Shown here: in pieces, positions 1-8,041 of the stretch
Position numbering within the stretch: position 1 is the first letter of the stretch
Layout of the letters: every line of letters begins with the position of its first letter
Program-made: the position numbers and the translations under genes
Assembly (NCBI GenBank): GCA_963841855.1
Contig: CAWJEJ010000003.1
Span: 897,517 to 961,516 of the forward strand
Direction of reading: 5' to 3'
Source of the DNA: CAXBBB01 sp963841855
GTDB lineage: Bacteria > Bacteroidota > Rhodothermia > Rhodothermales > BA12
Length of the DNA stretch: 64,000 nt
The notes under the pieces: generated by a model
Databases searched by the model: none
The model's input: only the letters and a program-made list of their open reading frames with translations
What the model was told of the DNA's origin: nothing

Positions 1-93
1 AGATCCAACCGCTCTCCACACTACCGATCCTACCGCTCGGCCACATGGGCCACCCGATCACTTTGCATTAGAACCTCCGACTACTCCGCGCGC

Positions 94-955
94 TCAGACG
101 CGTCCCTCGAGCGCCCGCAGCGCTTCGATGCGTTTCTCAGTCGGCGGATGGGTGCGGAAGAGACCGCCGAATGCTGCGCGTGCGCCGCCGCCACGCAATG
201 GGTTGACGATGCGCAGGTGCGCCGTCGACGGCGTGGCGACGGTCTGCGGAATCCGTTCGGCTCCCCTCTCGAGCTTTTGGAGCGCGCTGATCAGGCCACC
301 GGGCGAGCCGGTCAACTCGGCAGCGGCGCGGTCGGCCTCGAACTCGCGCGCTCGCGAAATGCCGGTCTGGATCAGGACCGCAGCCAGCGGGGCGACGAGC
401 ATCGCCACCAGCATACCCAACGCACCGCCGTCGTTGTCGTCTCGGCTTCCTCCGCCCAGAATCATGCCCCAGCGCGCAATGCTCGCCAGTGTCATGATGG
501 CTCCGGCCAGCGTCGCGACGATGGCCATGGTGAGCGTGTCGCGGTGCTTGACGTGGCCCAGTTCGTGGGCGATGACGGCTTCGACTCTCTCGCTCGTCCA
601 GCATATCCAGCAGGCCCTGATTGACGGCGACGACGGCGCGCTCGGGGTTGCGCCCGGTCGCGAACGCGTTGGGCTGCGGGTCGGGGACGACGTAGAGGGC
701 AGGCGTCGGGATCCCGGCCTTCTGGGACAAGCGCTCCAGCATCGCTTCGAGCCCAGGAGCCGAACCCTGAGCGACGGGAACGGCGCCGGTCATTTTGACC
801 ACCATTGTGTCCGAAAACCAGTAGCTGCCCAGGTTCATCGCCACGGCCAGGCCAAACGCGATCACGATGCCGGTCTGCCCGCCGATCAGTCCGCCGACCC
901 AGACGAAGAGCGCCGTCAGGGCGACGAGGAGAAAACCTACGCGGAGGGTGTTCAT
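94..955 (-). CDS. htpX: HtpX-like M48 membrane metalloprotease, frameshifted
   Basis: Membrane zinc endopeptidase of the M48B HtpX type, which degrades damaged membrane proteins. The start at 955 opens with two hydrophobic helices, then the HtpX-typical TGA-x-PV and PNAFATGRNP blocks. The zinc motif HELGH lies in a second reading frame, followed by two more helices and a distal EFEADRAA motif that supplies the third ligand. One extra base in the GAGAGAG run near 584-590 separates the frames; removing it joins LDERE to VEAVIAHELGH and gives about 286 residues, the normal family length. It is either a sequencing indel or a recent frameshift. It diverges from the next gene at 1110. Family identity is secure; intactness is not. 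Confidence 0.85.
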
Positions 956-1109
956 GACGTTGGAGATCAGAAAGAGGGCGAGTCGAACGAGGAGGCGATG
1001 GCTGTGTGCCCGCTCCCCAACTCGAAGCTCACCGGACCGCTTGCGGCTGCGCTGCATCTTCGCCTGGTTGCGTCCGTAATCCAGAACGACCACCAAACCC
1101 ACTTCGCGC

Positions 1110-1472
1110 ATGCTTCCGTCAGAAACGCTCGCCAAACTCGGCCGCGACTTACGCTTGATCGGCACCTTCCACGTCGTCTTCGGTGCTGTGCAGTGCCTGT
1201 CGCTCGTCGGCGCCCTCGTCGGTGTTCCGTACATCCTGTTCGGCCTACGCAGTCGTGATTCGGGGTTGGAGTTCGCGCGGTACGCCGAGTTAGCCGACGA
1301 ACTGACGCTCGCCGACGCCCACCGACACTTGGCCGACGGGATGAAGATGCTCAAGTTCGCTTGCCTCGCTACCATCGTACTGCTCGCGATCAGCTTCGTC
1401 GTCTCCGTGTTCGTGATCGCGTCGATACTGACGCACCCTCTCTTGCGAGCCGCGATGAGCAGCGGTGGTTGA
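1110..1472 (+). CDS. Small two-helix membrane protein (DUF5362-like)
   Basis: A 120-residue protein with hydrophobic segments at about 17-45 and 84-107 and a charged, Ala/Leu/Asp-rich soluble stretch between them. The pattern of a first hairpin-like segment, a connecting helix and a second membrane segment resembles DUF5362 proteins of Bacteroidota, but the family call is from memory. It diverges from htpX with about 150 bp between starts, so both promoters should lie there. No function can be assigned. Its end is 9 bp from the convergent acylphosphatase stop. Confidence 0.65.
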   Translation: MLPSETLAKLGRDLRLIGTFHVVFGAVQCLSLVGALVGVPYILFGLRSRDSGLEFARYAELADELTLADAHRHLADGMKMLKFACLATIVLLAISFVVSVFVIASILTHPLLRAAMSSGG

Positions 1473-1481
1473 GGAGCGACG

Positions 1482-1763
1482 CTATCGCCGGATTTCGAAG
1501 CCGCTGTGTCGCTCTTCGGGCGCGGTCCACGTTTCGTCGATGCGGTCGACTTTGGCCAGTCGGGGGCCGACGTGCAGGCTGTCGAGCAGGCGTTCCAATG
1601 CGTCGTGCGGCCCCTCGGCAACGAGGCGGACCGTCCCGTCGTCTTCGTTGCGCACCCAGCCGATCAGCTTCAACGTTGCCGCCTCCTCGCGGGCGTAGGC
1701 GCGGTAGCCGACGCCCTGCACTTTGCCCCTGACGATGGCTTCGACGCGCTTCTTACCGCTCAC
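1482..1763 (-). CDS. acyP: Acylphosphatase
   Basis: Hydrolyses acyl phosphates such as acetyl or carbamoyl phosphate. About 93 residues, the family length. Diagnostic blocks are VRGKVQGVGYRAY, with the catalytic Arg in GYR, and GWVRNEDDGTVRLVAEG with the substrate-binding Asn. A GTG start at 1763 is chosen because it overlaps the TGA of the upstream hydroxylase gene as GTGA, implying translational coupling. Longer upstream readings run through that gene in another frame and look unnatural. Confidence 0.9.
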   Translation of the reverse strand: MSGKKRVEAIVRGKVQGVGYRAYAREEAATLKLIGWVRNEDDGTVRLVAEGPHDALERLLDSLHVGPRLAKVDRIDETWTAPEERHSGFEIRR

Positions 1764-2590
1764 AGTAGGCCCTCGCCCTTGGCCCAGTCGGTGAACTCCG
1801 ATACCAGTTGCTCGAACGACTCGAGCACGAACAGGCGCGGTTGCAGGTGCCACACGTCGTAGTCTTGGGCAGCGACGGCAGCCGGACTGAACGGTATTTT
1901 TTCGACCTTGTCCGACAGCGCGTTTTCGACTTCGCCCTTGCTCGACAGGATGCCTGCGCCGAAGATGCGCAGCCCATCGGCCTCTTGGATCAGCCCGAAC
2001 TCGACCGAGAACCAGTGCATTCGCTCCATCTCGATGCGCTGCTTACCCGTCGCCTTGAGCGCGGCGCCGCCGAAGAGTTGGTAGAAGTCGGCGAAGTCGG
2101 GCTCGGTCAGCATCGGCATATGGCCGAAGATGTCGTGGAAGAGGTCGGGCGCGGGCGTGTAGTCGAGCTCCTCACGGCCGCGGATGTAGTCGGTCGACGG
2201 AAAGATGCGCTCGCTCAGCAGCGTAAAGAAGTCGCGCTCGTGCAGCAGGCCGGGCACGCGAGCGACTGTCCAGTCTGTCGCCTTGTTCAGCCGCGCTGAT
2301 AGCTTGCTCAGCGCGGGAATGCGTTCGCCGCCCATCGTGATCGACTGAGCGCCGCGCAGGTACGCCGTGCACGCGCGGCCCGGCAGGTATTCCATCTGCC
2401 GGCCGTACAGGATGCGCCACGTCTTCTGATCAATGTCCGAGTAGCCCGGGTAGAGAATCGCGTCGCCGATGGGCGCGTCGCCTTCGAGCGTTTGCGGCAC
2501 GCAGCGCGGGTCGAGGTCCTCGGCGCCTGCTTTCTCGTAGGCGGTCAGGAGGTCTTCGGAGGCTGTCGTCGTGTCGGGAGCGGTAGTCAT
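1760..2590 (-). CDS. phhA: Phenylalanine 4-monooxygenase (aromatic amino acid hydroxylase)
   Basis: Non-haem iron, pterin-dependent enzyme converting phenylalanine to tyrosine with O2. From the ATG at 2590 it has about 276 residues, typical for bacterial forms. The iron ligands are visible as His152 and His157 in FHDIFGHMP and Glu197 in WFSVEFGL. YTPAPDLFHDIFGH is the family signature. The extended upstream reading frame is GC-rich filler lacking family similarity, so it is not used. The enzyme requires oxygen, arguing for an aerobic bacterium. The stop codon is shared with the acylphosphatase start. Confidence 0.93.
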   Translation of the reverse strand: MTTAPDTTTASEDLLTAYEKAGAEDLDPRCVPQTLEGDAPIGDAILYPGYSDIDQKTWRILYGRQMEYLPGRACTAYLRGAQSITMGGERIPALSKLSARLNKATDWTVARVPGLLHERDFFTLLSERIFPSTDYIRGREELDYTPAPDLFHDIFGHMPMLTEPDFADFYQLFGGAALKATGKQRIEMERMHWFSVEFGLIQEADGLRIFGAGILSSKGEVENALSDKVEKIPFSPAAVAAQDYDVWHLQPRLFVLESFEQLVSEFTDWAKGEGLL

Positions 2591-2737
2591 CGGAGTGGAA
2601 GAAGTCGATAGGAGGAGCGCCGGGGTGCTCTGCAATCGGCGTTGCAAAGCGCTTCCAGGCGTACGTCTGGGCAATCCGCCGGGGTCCAATCCCTCGGCCC
2701 TCATCCGGCGAGAGGACGCGTGGCGAACGCTCCTAAA

Positions 2738-2875
2738 TCAAAACCGGGGGATCAGGACGAACACGACGACGAGGATCGCTAGTACGGCGAGAATGCCGAA
2801 CCAGATCAGCGAGCCGAAGCTGCGACCGTGTTTGGAATCGGGGTGCGGATCTTCGGGTTGAAACGAGGTCGCCAT
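2738..2875 (-). CDS. Small single-pass membrane protein
   Basis: From the ATG at 2875 the gene encodes 45 residues: a polar, His/Asp/Lys-containing N-terminus of about 25 residues, then one strong hydrophobic helix (FGILAVLAILVVVFVLIP) ending in Arg-Phe. That layout is characteristic of genuine small membrane proteins. It lies between phhA and the divergent EutN pair. I do not recognise a family. A longer reading frame back to 2953 is possible but its N-terminus looks like translated non-coding sequence. Confidence 0.55.
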   Translation of the reverse strand: MATSFQPEDPHPDSKHGRSFGSLIWFGILAVLAILVVVFVLIPRF

Positions 2876-2970
2876 GGCGTAGGTTGAGGTGAGTGAACGC
2901 GTGCTACGCTCCGGCGCTCGCCGCGCACCGCTCGCCACGTAACCGCATCGCAAACCTTAGCCGCCTCGAC

Positions 2971-3249
2971 ATGACTCTGGCTCGCATCATCGGCACTGTC
3001 TGGGCCACACGCAAAGACGACGGACTGGTCGGGCGGACGCTGCTGCTCGCCGAAGAAATCGACCTGGACGGAAAGGGGACAGGTAGTTCGGTCGTCGCTG
3101 TCGACGCGGTCGGGGCCGGAGTGGGCGAGACCGTTCTGGTCGTTCAAGGGTCGAGCGCTAGACTGACGCCCGAAACCGAAGGCAAAGCCGTCGATGCTGT
3201 CGTGGTCGCCATCGTCGACAACTTAGAAGTGGTGGAGGTGGAGGCGTGA
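2971..3249 (+). CDS. EutN/CcmL-family (BMC-P) vertex protein, copy 1
   Basis: Bacterial microcompartment vertex protein family, normally pentamers capping polyhedral shells. From the ATG at 2971 it is 92 residues, the family length. It carries the hallmark IIGTVWATRKDDGL opening, a LLLAEE strand, VDAVGAGVGETVLVVQGSSAR, and a closing VDAVVVAIVDNLEV. These match canonical EutN/CcmL blocks almost position by position. It overlaps the second copy by GTGA. No BMC-H shell hexamer or encapsulated enzyme is recognisable nearby, which is unusual for this family. Confidence 0.9.
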   Translation: MTLARIIGTVWATRKDDGLVGRTLLLAEEIDLDGKGTGSSVVAVDAVGAGVGETVLVVQGSSARLTPETEGKAVDAVVVAIVDNLEVVEVEA

Positions 3250-3515
3250 TCGCCGGGCTGGTCATCGGAAGCGTCTGGGCGACGCGCAAACACGCCGATC
3301 TGAGCGGCCAGCGCCTGCTGCTCGTGCGCAAGCTGGACGAGCACAAACAGCCGTCGGGGAACGCGTTCGCCGCCCTCGACACGTGCGACGCCGGTCCGGG
3401 CGATTACGTCTTAGTCGCCACGTCTGCCGAAGCCGCCGTTCCCTTTCGCCCGCGCATCGTGCCGACCGATGCGACGGTCGTCGGCGTGGTCGAAGCGCTG
3501 GATCTGGTGGACTGA
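3246..3515 (+). CDS. EutN/CcmL-family (BMC-P) vertex protein, copy 2 (divergent)
   Basis: A second, more divergent EutN/CcmL protein of 89 residues, starting at a GTG that overlaps the previous stop codon. The opening GLVIGSVWATRKHADLSGQRLLLVR is clearly the family N-terminus. The central GxGxxVLVxxGSSAR block is altered to a GPGDYVLVATSAE version, so the highly conserved Gly-Ser-Ser-Ala-Arg is lost. The C-terminal TDATVVGVVEALDL matches the final strand. The pair could form hetero-oligomers (inference). Co-directional with folP, 47 bp downstream. Confidence 0.85.
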   Translation: MIAGLVIGSVWATRKHADLSGQRLLLVRKLDEHKQPSGNAFAALDTCDAGPGDYVLVATSAEAAVPFRPRIVPTDATVVGVVEALDLVD

Positions 3516-3562
3516 GGATGCCTCTCGCCGTAGCATGCCACGACGCTACACGGGTTTGAACT

Positions 3563-4474
3563 ATGACTGCTTCCGACCCTTTCGTTCTTCGGCTGCGCGA
3601 CCGCGCGCTCGACTGCCGGGCTAGCGCGCTGCAACCGATCGGGGCGCACGTGATGGGCATCCTCAACGTCACGCCCGACTCGTTCGCCGACGGCGGGCGC
3701 TACGACACCGTCGATGCCGCCGTCCGCCAAGCCCATGCGATGCTCAGCGAAGGCGCGGCGATGCTCGACGTCGGCGGCGAGAGCACGCGTCCGCGGGGCG
3801 TGACCTATGGAGCCGGAGCCAGCGCTGTCGCCGAGGAGGAGGAGCTGGCGCGGATCCTGCCGGTCATTGAGGCCATACGTGCGCGCTTTCCCGATGCGCT
3901 GCTTTCGATCGACACCTACAAACCGCGCGTAGCCAGAGAGGCGCTGGACCGAGGCGTCCACTTAGTCAACGACGTGACGGGTTTGCGCTTTTCGTCCGAG
4001 TCTGCCGAGCACGCCGCGCGCGTCGGCGCTGCCGTCTGCGTGATGCACGCGCTGGGACGACCGGGCGACATGCCGCACGAGCACGCCTACGCCGATGTCG
4101 TCGGCGATGTGGCTGGCTCGCTGGCTCGGTCGGTGCGTACGGCGCGTGGTGCCAACGTGGCGAGCGTTCTAGTCGATCCGGGCTTCGGCTTCGGCAAGAC
4201 GGCGGCCGAGAATCTGCGGCTGGTCGCCCACGCGGACCGCATCGCGAGCGCCACGGGCTGTCCCGTTCTGGTCGGTGCGTCGCGCAAGAGCACGATCGGC
4301 CACGTGCTGCGTCCGGGCAACGCGCCGCCTGCGTCGGAGCGGCTGTTCGGGTCGGTCGGCGTAGCGGTCGCGGCCGCCCGGTGGGGAGCCTGCATCGTGC
4401 GCGTACACGACGTGCGGGCGACGGTCGAGGCGCTGCGAATCTTCGCTGCCGTCGCGTGCGAGCGCGCGAGCTAG
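3563..4474 (+). CDS. folP: Dihydropteroate synthase
   Basis: Condenses p-aminobenzoate with dihydropterin pyrophosphate in folate synthesis. The 303-residue protein shows GILNVTPDSFADGG, MLDVGGESTRP, SIDTYKP, LVDPGFGFGKT, LVGASRKS and a terminal RVHDV, covering both substrate sites of the TIM barrel. It directly precedes cdaA, an arrangement frequent in Bacteroidota. The gap to cdaA is about 40 bp. Confidence 0.97.
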   Translation: MTASDPFVLRLRDRALDCRASALQPIGAHVMGILNVTPDSFADGGRYDTVDAAVRQAHAMLSEGAAMLDVGGESTRPRGVTYGAGASAVAEEEELARILPVIEAIRARFPDALLSIDTYKPRVAREALDRGVHLVNDVTGLRFSSESAEHAARVGAAVCVMHALGRPGDMPHEHAYADVVGDVAGSLARSVRTARGANVASVLVDPGFGFGKTAAENLRLVAHADRIASATGCPVLVGASRKSTIGHVLRPGNAPPASERLFGSVGVAVAAARWGACIVRVHDVRATVEALRIFAAVACERAS

Positions 4475-4513
4475 CCGCGTCGGTATCTTGAGCTTCTCAC
4501 TCTCCGCCCGCCC

Positions 4514-5314
4514 GTGACGCTTCTCGAATGGCTGCTCTCGCTCGTCGAGTTGAAAGACGTGTTCGAGGTCGCCCTGGTGGCGTTTCTGTTTTACAAGCTG
4601 TACGGCTGGGTCAGGGGCACGATCGCAGTTCAGATCGCGATCGGACTGGGCGGTCTGCTCGTCTTGCAAGCCGTTGTTCAGGCGCTCGATCTGACGATCC
4701 TGCAGGCGCTCTTCGGCTCGCTGAGCGAGGTGTTCGTGCTGGCGCTCATCGTCCTCTTCCAACCCGAACTGCGCCGCCTGCTGCTGCTGCTGGGCCAAAA
4801 CTCGTTCGTCCAGCGCATCCTGACGCGAGCGCGCAGGCAGAGCACGGACGTGACGAGCGAAGTCGTGACGGCCGTCGTCGAGATGAGCCGCCGCCACATC
4901 GGCGCGCTGATCGCGTTCGAGCGCTCGACCGGCCTGCGCTCCTATGCCGAAACTGGTACCATCCTGCGCGCCCAACTCCAGCACGACCTGCTGCTGACCA
5001 TTTTCTACGGACAAAACCCGCTGCACGACGGCGCCGTGATCGTCCGCAACGAACTCATCGAAGCCGCCCGCTGCATCCTTCCCGTCACGCAGCGCGTCAA
5101 CATCGACCCCAACCTGGGCCTGCGGCATCGCAGCGCGCTGGGACTGGCTGAGCAGACCGACGCGTTCGTCGTCGTCGTGTCCGAGGAGACGGGGCAGGTG
5201 TCGATCGGCTGGAACGGGCAACTCACACGCGACGTGACCGAGGAGCAACTGCGCGCCTATCTGTCCGAAGCGCTGGGTGCCACGCGCGAGGAAGCTGCGC
5301 CTGTCGAACTCTGA
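4514..5314 (+). CDS. cdaA: Diadenylate cyclase CdaA
   Basis: Membrane-bound enzyme making cyclic di-AMP from two ATP. It has 266 residues from a GTG start, with three hydrophobic segments within the first 85 or so residues followed by a DAC domain. The catalytic DGA triplet sits at 172-174 in LHDGAVIV and RHR at 204-206 in GLRHRSALG. The length matches the CdaA (DacA) class rather than DisA. Sits between folP and pcm on the same strand. No CdaR partner is seen next to it. Confidence 0.95.
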   Translation: MTLLEWLLSLVELKDVFEVALVAFLFYKLYGWVRGTIAVQIAIGLGGLLVLQAVVQALDLTILQALFGSLSEVFVLALIVLFQPELRRLLLLLGQNSFVQRILTRARRQSTDVTSEVVTAVVEMSRRHIGALIAFERSTGLRSYAETGTILRAQLQHDLLLTIFYGQNPLHDGAVIVRNELIEAARCILPVTQRVNIDPNLGLRHRSALGLAEQTDAFVVVVSEETGQVSIGWNGQLTRDVTEEQLRAYLSEALGATREEAAPVEL

Positions 5315-5330
5315 CCGATCTCCTTTCGCC

Positions 5331-5975
5331 ATGACCGATCGCTACGCCCGCCGCCGAATGGCGCTCATCGACCTGCTCCGCGAGCGGGGCTTGACCGACG
5401 AGCGCGTCTTGGACGCCGTCGCCCGCGTGCCGCGCCACGAGTTCGTAGACCAGGCGCTGCACGTGCGCGCCTACCGCGACGAGGCGCTGCCGATCGGCCT
5501 CAAGCAGACGATCTCGCAGCCGTCGACCGTCGCCGCTCAGACGATCCTGGTCAACCCTCAGCCGGGCGAGCGCATCCTGGAGATCGGGACCGGAAGCGGC
5601 TTCCAGGCCGCCGTCCTCGCCGAACTGGGCGCAGACGTCTACTCGATTGAGCGCCACGAGCCGCTGCACACGCGCACCGCCGATCTGCTCGAACGGCTGG
5701 GCTATGCGATGCACCTGCGCTGGGGAGACGGTACGCTGGGCTGGCCCGAGGCCGCTCCGTTCGATGCCGTTCTGGTGACGGCCGGGGGCACAGCCGTTCC
5801 GCGACCCCTGATGGAGCAGCTAAAAGTCGGCGGCCGGCTGATCATTCCGGTCGGCGAGACCGGCGGCGAGCAGACTATGCTCCGCATCGTCCGAACCGGT
5901 GCGACGACGTTCGACGAAACCGAGGCGGGCGCCTTCCGCTTCGTACCTCTGATCGGCGACGGACTGAACGACTGA
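5331..5975 (+). CDS. pcm: Protein-L-isoaspartate O-methyltransferase
   Basis: Repairs isoaspartyl residues using S-adenosylmethionine. From the ATG at 5331 (16 bp after cdaA) it is about 214 residues, the normal size. PCMT features include the QTISQPSTVA segment, the SAM-binding ILEIGTGSGFQAA motif, YSIERHEPL and VTAGG. An in-frame ATG at 5277 lies inside cdaA and is not favoured. Confidence 0.95.
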   Translation: MTDRYARRRMALIDLLRERGLTDERVLDAVARVPRHEFVDQALHVRAYRDEALPIGLKQTISQPSTVAAQTILVNPQPGERILEIGTGSGFQAAVLAELGADVYSIERHEPLHTRTADLLERLGYAMHLRWGDGTLGWPEAAPFDAVLVTAGGTAVPRPLMEQLKVGGRLIIPVGETGGEQTMLRIVRTGATTFDETEAGAFRFVPLIGDGLND

Positions 5976-6088
5976 CTCCGAACGTATCGCTGCACTATTT
6001 CCCCGTACGGGTGGCTCGCCGAGCCGCCCCTGCCGGTTCGACCCTTCGGTCCTACACCTCTGCCGCCCTCACCTCGAACTCCACCGCC

Positions 6089-6724
6089 ATGCTCACGCTC
6101 TACTGGATCGCCCTGCTCGTCGGCGGCTTCTTCGTCGGCCTCTCGCTCGTGGGCGGCGACGCGGATGCGGGCGATACGGATCTGGACTTCGACGCAGACG
6201 CGGACCTCGATCTGGATCTCGACGCGGACGCGGGCGACGTGGCGTCGGGCGGCGGCTTTTCGGCGGGCGACCTGATCTCGCTGCGCGCGGTCTTGCTGCT
6301 GGCGGCGGCGTTCGGGCTAACGGGCGTGCTGCTCCATTACCTGGGCACGGCCGAACCGCTGGCGGCGATGTTGGCCGCAGTGACCGGACTAGTCGTCGCG
6401 GTAGGTGGCACTTATACGATCAAAACCATCGGCCAGGCCCACGTGTCGGCCGACACCGGCGTCGACGCGCTGCTGATTGGGCGGACGGCGCGCGTCGTCG
6501 TTCCGTTCGGCGTCGAGGATCGGGGCGCGGTCGTCGTTACGACTGGAGCAGGGCGCCACCGCGTGCGGGCCTCTTCACTCGGAGGGCCGGATACGTTCGC
6601 TCCGGGCGACGAAGTGGTCGTGGTGCAGATGGAAGACGGCATCGCGCGCGTCGTGCGTCCCGGCGGCGAGCTGCCGATGGACGAGCCCGCGTCGGTGGTG
6701 CCGCGTGTCCGGCTTTCCGAGTGA
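6089..6724 (+). CDS. NfeD/YqiJ-like membrane protein with C-terminal OB fold
   Basis: About 211 residues from the ATG at 6089. Layout: hydrophobic helix at 3-22, an extraordinarily acidic loop made almost wholly of Asp, Ala, Leu and Gly, two or three further helices up to about 110, then a soluble beta-rich domain with LIGRTARVVVPF and GDEVVVVQMEDGIARVV, typical of the NfeD OB fold. NfeD proteins partner with flotillins in membrane microdomains, and a flotillin lies 2.4 kb downstream on the same strand. The Asp-rich loop could bind cations (inference). Confidence 0.8.
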   Translation: MLTLYWIALLVGGFFVGLSLVGGDADAGDTDLDFDADADLDLDLDADAGDVASGGGFSAGDLISLRAVLLLAAAFGLTGVLLHYLGTAEPLAAMLAAVTGLVVAVGGTYTIKTIGQAHVSADTGVDALLIGRTARVVVPFGVEDRGAVVVTTGAGRHRVRASSLGGPDTFAPGDEVVVVQMEDGIARVVRPGGELPMDEPASVVPRVRLSE

Positions 6725-6770
6725 GCGGCGCGGGCAGGTTCGAGCGCGTAAAGCCAGCAGAGAGGCGCCG

Positions 6771-7733
6771 GTGAAGCATCGTCGACCGCATACGTTTGCA
6801 CTCAAGGCTCTCCGGTTGATCGGCGTCAACGTGCTCGTCTTGGCCGCCGCGCTCGGTGCCATCGAAGGCGGTGTCCGCCTCGCCTACCCCGAAATCGCGC
6901 CCTACCGGACCGAGGCGCATTTGTTCGAGCCTGGCGTGTATGGCGCGACGAGAGGCATAGCGCGCAGCGCCAGTGGATACAGCGGCAGCGCGCTGCTTCG
7001 CTCGGACGAGACGCGCATGTGGCGCTACAGCGCGGCGGCCGAGTCCCAGCAGACGTGGTTGTTCTTGGGAGACTCGGTGACGATGGGCGTTTACGTCGCC
7101 TCGGATTCCACGTTTGCAGGGCGCCTCCACGGACGAGTCGGCGTGCGCAACCCCAGCATCGTCGGCTACACTCCGGCGGACTATGCGCGCGTCGCTAGCG
7201 CGGTCGCGGAGCGCGAACGGCCGCAGCGTGTGCTCGTCAACTGGTGCCCCAACGACATCTACCTCGACGCCGTCCCCGACTCGGCTCCCGAAGTCGATCC
7301 CGGCCCGATCGGCCACGTGCACCGCTTTTTGCTGAGCCGCGTGTACACCTACCAAGTCGTCAAAGCGCTCTTGTTCGACCGTACGGCGCAATACTACGCG
7401 TACGAAAAACGACTCTATGCCGACTCGGCACGCGTCGCGGGCGTTCGGGACCAACTGAGCCGCATTGCAGGCGAGGCCCGCGGAGTCGGAGCCGAGCTGA
7501 CGTTCGTCGTGCATCCCTACCTCGCCTCACTCGGCGATCCCGATTGGCCCGGCCTGATGGGCCCGATCACAGAGCGCGCCCTGGCGCTGGGCTTCGACGT
7601 CGTGGATGCGACGCCGTGGCTGGAGCGGCAGAGCGATCACGCGGCGCTGTACCTGTATGGGGACGGATTCCACTACTCGGAGCGAGGCCATGCGGTCGTG
7701 GCTGCGGGACTGATCGAGCGGTACGAGTTGTGA
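6771..7733 (+). CDS. SGNH/GDSL-type esterase or acyltransferase-like membrane-anchored protein
   Basis: About 320 residues. A GTG at 6771 is chosen: a GAGAGG sequence precedes it and the protein then starts with a basic segment and an N-terminal hydrophobic helix (signal anchor). SGNH blocks are visible as WLFLGDSVTMG (nucleophile Ser), a CPNDIY block and the terminal DGFHYSERGH carrying the Asp and His of the triad. Hydrolyses or transfers acyl groups, probably outside the inner membrane. The start lies about 45 bp after the NfeD-like gene. Substrate unknown. Confidence 0.82.
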   Translation: MKHRRPHTFALKALRLIGVNVLVLAAALGAIEGGVRLAYPEIAPYRTEAHLFEPGVYGATRGIARSASGYSGSALLRSDETRMWRYSAAAESQQTWLFLGDSVTMGVYVASDSTFAGRLHGRVGVRNPSIVGYTPADYARVASAVAERERPQRVLVNWCPNDIYLDAVPDSAPEVDPGPIGHVHRFLLSRVYTYQVVKALLFDRTAQYYAYEKRLYADSARVAGVRDQLSRIAGEARGVGAELTFVVHPYLASLGDPDWPGLMGPITERALALGFDVVDATPWLERQSDHAALYLYGDGFHYSERGHAVVAAGLIERYEL

Positions 7734-8041
7734 AGAGAGGTGGGGCGGTATCTGGCGGTGCGGAAAGCGAGATCGGAGAACCGATTCGGCAAACGGCAAG
7801 CTGACCGCCGTGTGGTGAGCGACAGTCCCTTCGGGCCGATGGGCCGCGTACCTTTGCCCATGCGCTCTCTAAGCACTGCTCCCTTTCGTCCACTCTACGT
7901 CATGAGGATTGCGACCTCCGCCGATGGCACCCCCGTGACGCAGTGTATCGCGGCGCGCACGAACACGCGCCGAGCCGACGACGTGCTGATCGCTTCGGAT
8001 CGGCGACGCACCCGCCCTCTCCGTGCATCGCGGGCACACGC
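7734..8041. other. Intergenic stretch, no confident gene
   Basis: Holds a TACCTTTG sequence at 7849-7856 that fits the Bacteroidota -7 element. An Arg-rich 61-codon frame starting at 7860 ends by overlapping the next start codon (GTGA), but its composition looks like chance coding in GC-rich DNA. Nothing else is recognised. Confidence 0.4.

Noticed and set aside
1..75. A tRNA-like fragment on the minus strand (GTGGCCGAGCGGT resembles a D-arm).
   Set aside because: The rest of the cloverleaf is missing: no anticodon stem or T-arm pairs, and the sequence runs off the window edge.
137..1621. A 494-codon minus-strand frame spanning htpX and its upstream gene.
   Set aside because: Only its middle part is real (HtpX N-terminus from 955). 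The rest overlaps real genes on other frames.
2971..3515. A complete microcompartment locus.
   Set aside because: No BMC-H shell protein or compartment enzyme is visible in the surrounding 10 kb.
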